A stretch of DNA of 64,000 nucleotides from Rhodospirillaceae bacterium (GTDB lineage Bacteria > Pseudomonadota > Alphaproteobacteria > Thalassobaculales > Thalassobaculaceae). The position numbers and the translations under genes are program-made. The notes below the pieces were generated by a model, which was not told where the DNA came from, did not search any database, and worked only from the letters and a program-made list of their open reading frames with translations. Positions 36,687 to 43,888 of the stretch are shown in pieces (within the stretch, counting starts at the first letter, position 1; each line of letters starts with the position of its first letter). Location of the stretch: NCBI GenBank assembly GCA_018401495.1, contig JAGYJX010000021.1:277977-341976 (forward strand), read 5' to 3'.

Positions 36687-36716
36687 GGACGGCATCTGTT
36701 TTATTGGATGCCTTCC
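36687..36716 (+). repeat. Hairpin in the metZ leader
   Basis: GGAC-GGCATC and GATGCC-TTCC form a nine-pair interrupted stem around a 10-base AT-rich loop, 23 bases before the metZ ATG. A TATAGT hexamer (36681-36686) abuts it. It does not match the SAM-II consensus known from alphaproteobacterial methionine genes. Confidence 0.45.
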
Positions 36717-36738
36717 TCCGACCTTGACCGGATTCGCC

Positions 36739-37935
36739 ATGACCGACGCGTCCCGACCCGATTGGCGTCCCGCCACCCGACTGGTGCGCGGCGGCCTGCG
36801 CCGCTCGCAATTCCGCGAGACCAGCGAGGCGTTGTTCCTGAACTCCGGCTTCGTCTACGACGACGCCGCCCAGGCCGAGGCGGCGTTCAACGGCGACGCA
36901 GACGTCTTCATCTATTCCCGCTACGGCAACCCGACCGTCGCCACCTTCGAGGATCGCCTGGCGATGCTGGAAGGGGCCGAGGCGTGCCGCGCCACCGCCA
37001 CCGGCATGGCGGCGGTGTTCGCCGCCCTGCTGTGCCAGGTGTCGGCGGGCGACCGGGTGGTCGCGGCGCGCGAGCTGTTCGGTTCGTGCCACTTCATCGT
37101 GTCGAAGCTGCTGCCGCGCTGGGGTGTGGAGATCGAGTTCGTGAAGGGCACCGACCTCGGCGCCTGGGAGAAGGCGCTGTCGCGCCCCGCCACCGTGACC
37201 TTTCTCGAAAGCCCGTCGAACCCGATGCTCGACCTGGTCGACATCGCCGCCGTGGCCGAGCTGTCGCACCGAGCCGGCGCGCGGCTGGTGATCGACAACG
37301 TGTTCGCCACGCCGATGTTTCAGCGACCGCTGGAGCTTGGGGCCGACGTCGTCGTCTACTCCGCCACCAAGCACATCGACGGCCAGGGCCGCTGCCTCGG
37401 CGGCGCGGTCCTCGGGTCGAAGAAGTTCATCGACGACGTGTTCCAGCCGTTCTACCGCAACACCGGCCCGTCGATGAGCCCGTTCAACGCCTGGGTCATG
37501 GCGAAGGCCCTGGAGACCCTGGAACTGCGTGTCGAGCGTCAAACGGCGAACGCTGCGCGGATCGCCGGCTGGCTGGAGGCGCGCCCGGACGTTCGCCAGG
37601 TCCGCTACCCGGGTCTCGACAGCCACCCGCAGCACGCCCTGGCCAAGCGCCAGATGTCGGGCTTCGGCAGCCTCGTGACGCTGGAACTGCCGGGCGGCAA
37701 GGCCGCCGCCTTCCGGTTTCTCGACGCGTTGTCGTTGATCGACATCTCGAACAACCTCGGCGACGCCAAGTCCCTGGTCTGCCATCCGGCCACCACCACC
37801 CACTCGCGCCTGACACCGGCGGAACGGGCGGACATCGGCGTTACCGAGGGCGTGGTGCGGGTGTCGATCGGCCTGGAGCATCCAGACGACCTGATCGAGG
37901 ATCTCGAGCGCGCGCTGGCCGCGGCTGCGGCCTGA
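36739..37935 (+). CDS. metZ: O-acylhomoserine sulfhydrylase MetZ
   Basis: PLP enzyme of 398 residues of the Cys/Met metabolism family. It makes homocysteine directly from an O-acylated homoserine and sulfide. The PLP lysine is Lys211 in YSATKHIDGQG; YSRYGNPTVATFEDRLA and the RCLGGAVLGSKK segment identify MetZ rather than MetB/MetC. The ATG at 36739 (MTDASRPDWRPATRLVRGG) is chosen over an ATG 18 codons upstream that lies inside the leader hairpin. If MetA in this window uses acetyl-CoA, the physiological substrate would be O-acetylhomoserine. Confidence 0.92.
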   Translation: MTDASRPDWRPATRLVRGGLRRSQFRETSEALFLNSGFVYDDAAQAEAAFNGDADVFIYSRYGNPTVATFEDRLAMLEGAEACRATATGMAAVFAALLCQVSAGDRVVAARELFGSCHFIVSKLLPRWGVEIEFVKGTDLGAWEKALSRPATVTFLESPSNPMLDLVDIAAVAELSHRAGARLVIDNVFATPMFQRPLELGADVVVYSATKHIDGQGRCLGGAVLGSKKFIDDVFQPFYRNTGPSMSPFNAWVMAKALETLELRVERQTANAARIAGWLEARPDVRQVRYPGLDSHPQHALAKRQMSGFGSLVTLELPGGKAAAFRFLDALSLIDISNNLGDAKSLVCHPATTTHSRLTPAERADIGVTEGVVRVSIGLEHPDDLIEDLERALAAAAA

Positions 37936-37979
37936 GCCAGCCCGCATCGCCGCCATCGATCCGGCGATCGATCCGGCGG

Positions 37980-38456
37980 CTACTCGCGAGCGGCCTTGCG
38001 GCGCTCCCATTCCCGGCCGCGTTCGACGACGCTGGCTCGCTGATCGGGGGTGAGACGGACGGCCACCTCGATCATCACCGCGTGGATGGCCGTGTGCAGC
38101 CGAGCGCTGGAGGCCTGCATGGCTTGAAGGGCGTCGGCATACGCCGCCGGGTCGAACGGTTCGGCGGCCAGCGCTTGGCTGACCGCTTCGCGAGACTGCC
38201 TCAGTTCGTGGCGCAGCGGGTCGATCGCGGGAGCGTGCGACTGCCAGGCGTCCTCGAGCGCGACCGCGCCCTCCGGGCCGAGCGCCCGCCGCATCCAGCC
38301 CGGCGGCGCGCCGTCGCGGGTCTCGCGCTCCATCCGGGGTGGGGAATGCGGGTGACGCGGATCGATCCAGCGGCCGACCATGAGACCGCCGAGGAACAGG
38401 TTGATCGCCAGCGAGGCGAACAACAGGAGCGACACGAGCCGCAGCCGGTTGGTCAT
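37980..38456 (-). CDS. Periplasmic metal-sensor-like protein (CnrX/Spy type)
   Basis: Protein of 158 residues with one N-terminal membrane anchor (VSLLLFASLAINLFLGGLMVG) and a periplasmic helical domain ending in LTPDQRASVVERGREWERR, the LTxxQR motif of the Spy/CpxP/Metal_resist family. RHPHSPPRMERE and scattered His/Met near residues 34-45 could bind metal. It is the last gene of an apparent operon with an ECF sigma factor and a membrane anti-sigma-like protein, the layout of CnrYXH. Confidence 0.72.
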   Translation of the reverse strand: MTNRLRLVSLLLFASLAINLFLGGLMVGRWIDPRHPHSPPRMERETRDGAPPGWMRRALGPEGAVALEDAWQSHAPAIDPLRHELRQSREAVSQALAAEPFDPAAYADALQAMQASSARLHTAIHAVMIEVAVRLTPDQRASVVERGREWERRKAARE

Positions 38457-38908
38457 GGACGAAACTCCAAAGCGCTGGCGCCTGACGCCATCGCGGCGGC
38501 GTCGGCGACGGGATCATGGAAAGCCACGGTCTCCGAGGCGTCGGCCGTGCCGACATCCGGCATCGATACGCCAACCACGATCCCCACGACCGCCGCGGCG
38601 ACCAGACCGGCGGCGGGCCGCCACGGCGCCTCGAACGGCCAGAGCGCCGCCAGACGGTCGAGCCAACCGCTTCGGGCGTGGTCCGGAATGTCCTTCAGGG
38701 ACACCCGAAGCGCCGGGCTGGGGGCAGGATCGGGAAGGGCGTCCAGCAGGACGTCCACCTCCGCCGCCGCGGCCACGTCGGCAGCCAGCCCCGGGTCGGT
38801 CGCCATCACCCGAAGAGCGGCGTCGCGCTCGGCCTCCGGCCAACGGCCGGGGTCGGCACCGTAGGCGTCGAGAAGCACTCGAACCCGATCCGCCGTCACG
38901 TCGTTCAT
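38453..38908 (-). CDS. Probable membrane anti-sigma factor
   Basis: Protein of 151 residues. The acidic cytoplasmic N-terminus (LLDAYGADPGRWPEAERDAAL) is typical of small anti-sigma-like partners of ECF factors; one membrane helix lies near residues 98-116 (GLVAAAVVGIVVGVSM), leaving a short periplasmic tail. No zinc HxxxCxxC motif is present. It overlaps the sigma gene and the sensor gene by four bases each. Assignment rests mainly on position. Confidence 0.6.
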   Translation of the reverse strand: MNDVTADRVRVLLDAYGADPGRWPEAERDAALRVMATDPGLAADVAAAAEVDVLLDALPDPAPSPALRVSLKDIPDHARSGWLDRLAALWPFEAPWRPAAGLVAAAVVGIVVGVSMPDVGTADASETVAFHDPVADAAAMASGASALEFRP

Positions 38909-39477
38909 GGCTCACCTCCGATCAGGTCGGCGCGACGCCCGTCCAGGGCAGCGCGCAAGGCTCGTCGTCCACGGGCCAGAAGCGATTCCAGCGCCTCCAC
39001 GGAGACGCCGAGGATATCCGCCGCGTCGGCGCCGGAGCGTCGATCGTAGTGCACCAGCACGATCGCCGTGCGCTGCCGTTCCGGCAGGGCGTCGAGCGCT
39101 TGGCGCACCACCGCCGCGGTCTGGCGCGACGAGAGCTGGCGGTCGGGCCGGTCGGCGGGGTCCACCAGGATCACGGTCTCCGGGTCGACGGTCGGCCGAC
39201 GCCGGCGCAGCCGGTCGAGCGCAGCGTTTCGGGCGATGCGGTACAGCCAGGTCGAGACCTTGGCCGCCGGAGTCCAGCGGGCGGCGCTGCGCCAGACGGC
39301 GAGATAGGAGTCCTGCACCACGTCCTCGGCGCTTGCCCGGTCGCCGACCAGCCGCTCGGCGAAGGCGAGCAGCCGGTCGGAGTGCCGGTCGACGAGGGCG
39401 CGATAGGCGACGGGATCGCCCTCGGCGATCCGCGGCATGAGCGCCGCGTCGGGATCATCCCCGGACACTCCCGTCAC
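38905..39477 (-). CDS. ECF RNA polymerase sigma factor
   Basis: Extracytoplasmic-function sigma factor of 190 residues. Region 2 is LLAFAERLVGDRASAEDVVQDSYLAVW-like, with WLYRIARNAALDRLRRRR binding the -10 element; region 4 is ALDALPERQRTAIVLVHYDRRSGADAADILGVSVEALES, whose helix binds the -35 element. It starts 18 bases after the EF-hand gene stop and overlaps the anti-sigma gene by four bases. Confidence 0.9.
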   Translation of the reverse strand: MTGVSGDDPDAALMPRIAEGDPVAYRALVDRHSDRLLAFAERLVGDRASAEDVVQDSYLAVWRSAARWTPAAKVSTWLYRIARNAALDRLRRRRPTVDPETVILVDPADRPDRQLSSRQTAAVVRQALDALPERQRTAIVLVHYDRRSGADAADILGVSVEALESLLARGRRALRAALDGRRADLIGGEP

Positions 39478-39495
39478 CGAACCGCGACCAGGTCG

Positions 39496-40032
39496 TCAGT
39501 TCTTCCCGGTCTCGGGGCCGCCGGCGCGGCCGCCACCCTGCATGCCGCCTCCGTGCATTCCAGAGCCGCCATGGTGGCCACCGTGCCCGCGGTGGAAGCG
39601 CTTGTGGGCCTCACCCATTTCCTCCGCGCTGAGCGCGCCGTCGCCGTCGGCATCCATCCGGGACAGCATCATGCCGCGACGCTGGTCGAACTCGACAGGC
39701 GACAGCATGCCGTCGCCGTCGGCGTCCAGCCAGAGCACCATCTTGCGGAGCTTCTCCACTCGCCCGGCCTTGCCGACATCGTCAAGTTCCTCGACGCTCA
39801 CCTTGCCGTCGCCGTTGGCGTCGGCGGCGGCGAAACGACCGTCGCGATAGGCGCGCATCTCGGCCGGGGTGACCTTGCCGTCCTTGTCGGCGTCCATCTC
39901 GGCGAAACGCTGCTCCATCCGGGCGCCGTGGTCGCCGCGCTGCATGCCGTCGTTGCCGGCGGCGAGGGCGGAAGCGCCGCCAGCCGCCGTCAGGGCGAGC
40001 ACGGCGGCGAGAGTGAATTCGGTGCGGGTCAT
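39496..40032 (-). CDS. Exported EF-hand protein with His-rich tail
   Basis: Protein of 178 residues with a signal peptide (TLAAVLALTAAGGASALAAG) and four EF-hand loops: DADKDGKVTPAE, DANGDGKVSVEE, DADGDGMLSPVE and DADGDGALSAEE. The C-terminus is a Gly/His/Met-rich tail (HKRFHRGHGGHHGGSGMHGG), a likely transition-metal ligand. The ATG at 40032 (MTRTEFTL) sets up the signal peptide; an upstream ATG adds an unconserved stretch. First gene of the sigma/anti-sigma/sensor group. Confidence 0.82.
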   Translation of the reverse strand: MTRTEFTLAAVLALTAAGGASALAAGNDGMQRGDHGARMEQRFAEMDADKDGKVTPAEMRAYRDGRFAAADANGDGKVSVEELDDVGKAGRVEKLRKMVLWLDADGDGMLSPVEFDQRRGMMLSRMDADGDGALSAEEMGEAHKRFHRGHGGHHGGSGMHGGGMQGGGRAGGPETGKN

Positions 40033-40212
40033 ATCTCGATACTCCGTTGGGGCGGACGCGGCCGGCATCGGCCGACCTCATCAGCTTCAACGGCGGGCGC
40101 CCCGGGTTCCGTCGCACCTTTTCATCGAGGCTCCGATCCGGCTAGGCTCACGCCGCAGCGACGCCACCCGATGCGTCCACTCTCAAGAAGTCCACACCGG
40201 AGGATACGAGCC

Positions 40213-41148
40213 ATGGCGGCCCCCCAGAACAAGGTCATCATCACCTGCGCCGTCACCGGCTCGATCCACACCCCGACCATGAGCCCGTACCTGCCGATCA
40301 CCGGTGACGAGGTCGCCGAGCAGGCGATCGGTGCCGCCGAGGCGGGGGCGTCGATCCTGCACCTGCACGCCCGCAACCCCGATGGCAGCCCGACGCCGGA
40401 TCCGAAGGCGTTCATGGAGTTCCTGCCGCGGATCAAGCAGAACACCGACGCGGTGGTGAACATCACCACCGGCGGCGGCCACGGCATGTCGCTGCAGGAG
40501 CGGCTGGCGGCGGCGGTGGCGGCCAGCCCCGAGATGACCTCGCTCAACATGGGATCGATGAACTTCGGCCTGTTCCCGATCCTCGACAAGGTCAAGGAGT
40601 TCCAGCACGACTGGGAGCCGAAGTTCCTCGAAAACTCCCGGGACTTCATTTTTCGGAACACATTCAAGGATATCGAGTACGTACTGAAGGAACTGGGCGA
40701 GGGTCATGGCGTCCGCTTCGAGTACGAATGCTACGACGTCGGCCACCTGTACAACCTGGCCCACTTCCTGGAGCGCGGGCTGGTCAAGCCGCCGCTGTTC
40801 GTCCAGACCATCTTCGGCATCCTCGGCGGCATCGGCGCCGACACCGAGAACCTGATGCACATGAAGCGGATCGCCGACAAGCTGTTCGGCGACCAGTACC
40901 GGTGGAGCGTGCTGGCCGCCGGGCGCCACCAGTTGGCGTTCACCACCATGGCCGCGATCAACGGCGGCAACGTCCGCGTCGGCCTGGAGGACAGCCTGTT
41001 CATCGGCAAGGGACAGCTCGCCAAGAGCAACGCCGAGCAGGTCGCCAAGATCCGCCGCATCATCGAGGACCTCAGCCTCGAGGTGGCGACCCCGACCGAG
41101 GCCCGCGCGATGCTCGACCTGAAGGGCGGGGACCAGGTGAAGTTCTGA
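40213..41148 (+). CDS. Beta-keto acid cleavage enzyme (BKACE, DUF849)
   Basis: TIM-barrel enzyme of 311 residues that cleaves a beta-keto acid with acetyl-CoA to acetoacetate and a CoA ester. The Zn ligands lie in LHLHARNPDGSPTPDP near residue 50, followed by VNITTGGGHGMSLQER and FEYECYDVGHLYNL. The family includes 3-keto-5-aminohexanoate cleavage enzyme and dehydrocarnitine cleavage enzyme; which one cannot be decided. Its stop overlaps the start of the next gene (TGATG). Confidence 0.87.
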   Translation: MAAPQNKVIITCAVTGSIHTPTMSPYLPITGDEVAEQAIGAAEAGASILHLHARNPDGSPTPDPKAFMEFLPRIKQNTDAVVNITTGGGHGMSLQERLAAAVAASPEMTSLNMGSMNFGLFPILDKVKEFQHDWEPKFLENSRDFIFRNTFKDIEYVLKELGEGHGVRFEYECYDVGHLYNLAHFLERGLVKPPLFVQTIFGILGGIGADTENLMHMKRIADKLFGDQYRWSVLAAGRHQLAFTTMAAINGGNVRVGLEDSLFIGKGQLAKSNAEQVAKIRRIIEDLSLEVATPTEARAMLDLKGGDQVKF

Positions 41149-41978
41149 TGCCCAACCTGACCATCACCGGCAAGACCACCGTCTACGGCATCCTGGCCCA
41201 CCCGATCGACCACGTGCGGGCGCCGAGCGTGTTCAACCCGGCCTACGAGCGGCTGGGGCTGGACGCCGTCATGGTGCCGTTCCACGTGCTGCCGGAGGAC
41301 CTGGAAGCCGCGGTCGCCGGCATGCTGGCGATGCGGAGCCTGCGCGGCCTGACCGTCACCGTGCCGCACAAGGTGACGATCGCCGCGCTGTGCGACGAGG
41401 TCGGGCCGGGCGGGCGACGGGTCGGGGCGGTCAACGCCGTGCGGTTCGACGAGGGCGACGGCGGCGGGGTCCGCCGGATGATCGGCGACAACTTCGACGG
41501 CCAGGGCTACGTGGCCGGCATGCGGGCCGGCGGCTTCGATTTCGCCGGCAAGCGCGTGCTGCAGCTCGGCGCCGGCGGGGCCGGAATGGCGATCGCGTTC
41601 GCGGTCGCCGAGGCCGGGGCGGCCAGCCTCAGCGTCGCCAACCGCACCGTCGAGCGGGCGGCCGATCTCGCGCAGCGGGTCCAGGTGGCGTTCCCGGGCT
41701 GCCCTGCCCGCGGCCTGCCGGCCGACGCGGACCCGGCCGGCTACGATCTGGTGATCAACGCCACCTCGCTCGGCCTGCACGACGGCGATCCGCTGCCGGT
41801 CGACATCGACCGCCTGGATCGGTCGGCGGTGGTCAGCGAGATCATCATGAAGCCGGAGGAGACCGCGCTGCTGCGGGCGGCGAAAGCGCGCGGCCACGAG
41901 GTGCACTACGGCAAGCCGATGCTCGACGAGCAGATCAAGCTGATCGGCGCCTTCATCGGTTGTCCGGTATCGGACTGA
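41148..41978 (+). CDS. Shikimate dehydrogenase-like NAD(P) oxidoreductase
   Basis: Protein of 276 residues with the AroE fold. The catalytic Lys (LTVTVPHK, near residue 68) and Asp (DNFDGQG, near 108) and the nucleotide loop LGAGGAGMAIA are present. The shikimate-binding serines of the usual HSxSP motif are missing: the segment reads HPIDHVRAPSVFN. It is coupled to the BKACE gene, so it probably reduces or oxidises a small hydroxy acid of that pathway rather than serving aromatic synthesis. A true aroE is expected elsewhere. Confidence 0.8.
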   Translation: MPNLTITGKTTVYGILAHPIDHVRAPSVFNPAYERLGLDAVMVPFHVLPEDLEAAVAGMLAMRSLRGLTVTVPHKVTIAALCDEVGPGGRRVGAVNAVRFDEGDGGGVRRMIGDNFDGQGYVAGMRAGGFDFAGKRVLQLGAGGAGMAIAFAVAEAGAASLSVANRTVERAADLAQRVQVAFPGCPARGLPADADPAGYDLVINATSLGLHDGDPLPVDIDRLDRSAVVSEIIMKPEETALLRAAKARGHEVHYGKPMLDEQIKLIGAFIGCPVSD

Positions 41979-42047
41979 TCGTCGACTGCGCGAAGATCGG
42001 CGTTCAAGCATCTGATTTTGCGTGAAGGTCGGCGGAAGGCTGGACGG

Positions 42048-42476
42048 ATGACGACGGATTACGCGCTGCGCGACACCAAGGATCTGGCCCGGGCCGACGT
42101 GCTCGGCCTCTACGAGGCCAATCGCTGGTCGTCGGCCGGCAAGCCGGACCGACTGATGACGGCGCTCGCCAACAGCGACGCCGTCGTCACCGCCTGGGCC
42201 GGCCGGACGTTGATCGGCCTCGGCAACGCGCTCTCGGACGGCGCCCTGGTGGTCTATTACCCGCACCTGCTGGTGCACCCGGACTGGCACGGCAAGGGGG
42301 TGGGGCGCGCCATCATCGCCAGGCTGCAGGAACGCTACGCCGGCTTCCACCAGCACGCCCTGATCGCCGACGCGCCGGCCGTCGGGTTCTACGAGCGCTG
42401 CGGCTTCACCCGGGCTGGCGACTGCCAGGCGATGTGGATCTACGCCGGCGGGGACGGGCGACCGGCGGAGGGCTAA
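42048..42476 (+). CDS. GNAT N-acetyltransferase
   Basis: GNAT of 142 residues. Motif A reads LLVHPDWHGKGVGRAIIARL, and the end APAVGFYERCGFTRAGDC is typical of the branch that acetylates small amines. The ATG at 42048 (MTTDYALRD) is taken because the upstream segment is unconserved. Substrate unknown. Confidence 0.83.
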   Translation: MTTDYALRDTKDLARADVLGLYEANRWSSAGKPDRLMTALANSDAVVTAWAGRTLIGLGNALSDGALVVYYPHLLVHPDWHGKGVGRAIIARLQERYAGFHQHALIADAPAVGFYERCGFTRAGDCQAMWIYAGGDGRPAEG

Positions 42477-42489
42477 CCCGCCGCCGGCC

Positions 42490-42523
42490 CCGAGTCGCGG
42501 TCGCCGGCAGGACGGCGACTCGG
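42490..42523 (+). terminator. 9-bp inverted repeat, probable terminator after the GNAT gene
   Basis: CCGAGTCGC and GCGACTCGG form a perfect stem around a 16-base loop, 14 bases after the GNAT stop, followed by GGTTCCTTGTGTT. Both arms contain a GANTC motif (GAGTC 42492-42496 and GACTC 42517-42521), so the site may be read by CcrM as well. Confidence 0.5.
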
Positions 42524-42535
42524 CGGTTCCTTGTG

Positions 42536-42544
42536 TTATCCACA
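42536..42544 (+). promoter_or_regulatory. Consensus DnaA box upstream of gcrA
   Basis: TTATCCACA, a perfect match to the DnaA-box consensus, lies 131 bases before the gcrA ATG and is embedded in a CTTGTG...CACAAG inverted repeat (42530-42546). Transcription of gcrA depends on DnaA in Caulobacter, so this is a plausible activator site. Another GANTC (42636-42640) is nearer the gene. Confidence 0.6.
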
Positions 42545-42674
42545 AGATAATGCGCCAGATCTGGTGGCTGTCCTTGTGGGGGCCGGCCATATACCGTAGC
42601 CTCTTGCCATTCGAACACAAGATGTGGGTGGCGACGAGTCGGCCGCTCACGGAACCGGTTCAATGGAGGCGACC

Positions 42675-43067
42675 ATGTCGGACAACCTGCCGAGCGTGTG
42701 GACCGAAGACCGCCTGATCGATCTGACCAAGCTCTGGGGTGAGGGGTTGTCGATCACCCAGATCGGGCTTGTGCTCGGCGTGTCGCGCAACGCCGTGGTC
42801 GGCAAGGTGCACCGCATGGGACTGCCGAAGCGGCAGTCGCCGATCGTCAAGTCGGACAAGCCGAAGGCGCCGAAGGAGCCGATCCAGCGCCGCCGGGCCG
42901 TCCCGCTGACCCTCGAGCAGTGGGATCGCAGCACCTGCAGCTGGCCTATCGGTGATCCGAAGACCGACAATTTCAGCTTCTGCGGCGAGCAGGCGGAGGC
43001 CGGGCGGCCTTACTGCACGGCGCATTGCGCCAAGGCATACACCACCGCGCGCGAACGCGCCGCCTGA
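42675..43067 (+). CDS. gcrA: Cell-cycle regulator GcrA
   Basis: GcrA, 130 residues, an alphaproteobacterial sigma70 co-activator that works at promoters with methylated GANTC sites. The N-terminal helix-turn-helix reads WTEDRLIDLTKLWGEGLS and ITQIGLVLGVSRNAVVGKVH; the C-terminal CSWPIGDP ... FCGEQ ... YCTAHCAKAY is the sigma-binding part. The ATG at 42675 has GGAGG nine bases upstream; an in-frame ATG at 42624 is rejected. Confidence 0.95.
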   Translation: MSDNLPSVWTEDRLIDLTKLWGEGLSITQIGLVLGVSRNAVVGKVHRMGLPKRQSPIVKSDKPKAPKEPIQRRRAVPLTLEQWDRSTCSWPIGDPKTDNFSFCGEQAEAGRPYCTAHCAKAYTTARERAA

Positions 43068-43080
43068 ACGGCTCCGCGAC

Positions 43081-43851
43081 ATGCGCCTGCTGGACCGGAC
43101 GGCGGTCGTAACCGGCGCCGCGTCCGGGATCGGCAAGGCCATCGCCCGGCGTTTCGCCGCCGAAGGGGCCATCGTCGTGGTGGCGGATCTCGGCGAGACG
43201 CCGCGCGAGGGCGGCGAGACCACGGTGGCGTCGATCACCGCGGCAGGCGGCCGGGCGGTGTTCCAGCGTTGCGACGTGACCCGCGCCGATGACCTGTCGG
43301 CGGCGATCGCCCTGGCCGTTGAACTCGGCGGCCGGCTCGACATCATGGTCAACAACGCGGCCATCGGCACCGACACCCCGTTGCTCGACACCAGCGAGGA
43401 CGACTGGGACCGCGTCATGGCGGTAAACGCCAAGGGCGTGTTCCTGGGGTGCCGGGAGGCGGTTCTTCGGATGCTGGGGCAGGCGCCGCGCGGCGAGGTG
43501 CGCGGGCGGATCGTCAACATCTCGTCGCAGCACGGGATGATCCGGGCGCCCAACGACTTCGCCTACGGGGTCGGCAAGGCCGCGGTGGTCTACATGACCC
43601 GCCAGATCGCCGGCGACTACGCGGCCGAGGGCATCGTGTGCAACGCGGTAGCCCCGGGCAAGATCCTTACCGGCAAGACCGGTCGCGCGATCGCGCCGGA
43701 GATGCTCGCCTACTCGCAGGGGCGCACGCCCTGGCCGCGCCTCGGCCGGCCTGACGACGTCGCCAACGCGGCACTGTTTCTCGCGAGCGACGAGGCGAGC
43801 TATATCACCGGGGAGAACCTGATGGTGGATGGCGGTTGGATGGCCAACTGA
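43081..43851 (+). CDS. Short-chain dehydrogenase/reductase
   Basis: Classical SDR of 256 residues. The cofactor loop is TGAASGIGKAIAR, the NNAAIG segment follows, catalytic Ser is in NISSQHG and Tyr/Lys in FAYGVGK. GRPDDVANAALFLASDEASYITGENLMVDGGW is the standard C-terminus. The acidic residue after the second strand (VVVADLGE) favours NAD. It starts 13 bases after gcrA; whether it shares its transcript is uncertain. Confidence 0.88.
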   Translation: MRLLDRTAVVTGAASGIGKAIARRFAAEGAIVVVADLGETPREGGETTVASITAAGGRAVFQRCDVTRADDLSAAIALAVELGGRLDIMVNNAAIGTDTPLLDTSEDDWDRVMAVNAKGVFLGCREAVLRMLGQAPRGEVRGRIVNISSQHGMIRAPNDFAYGVGKAAVVYMTRQIAGDYAAEGIVCNAVAPGKILTGKTGRAIAPEMLAYSQGRTPWPRLGRPDDVANAALFLASDEASYITGENLMVDGGWMAN

Positions 43852-43888
43852 CGCCGTCCGCCGCCCGCGACCAGAACGAGGATCCCCC

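Noticed and set aside
36636..36738. SAM-II riboswitch before metZ
   Set aside because: The conserved SAM-II core is not present; only a simple hairpin is seen.
41148..41978. Housekeeping aroE
   Set aside because: The shikimate-contacting serines are replaced and the gene is coupled to a BKACE gene.
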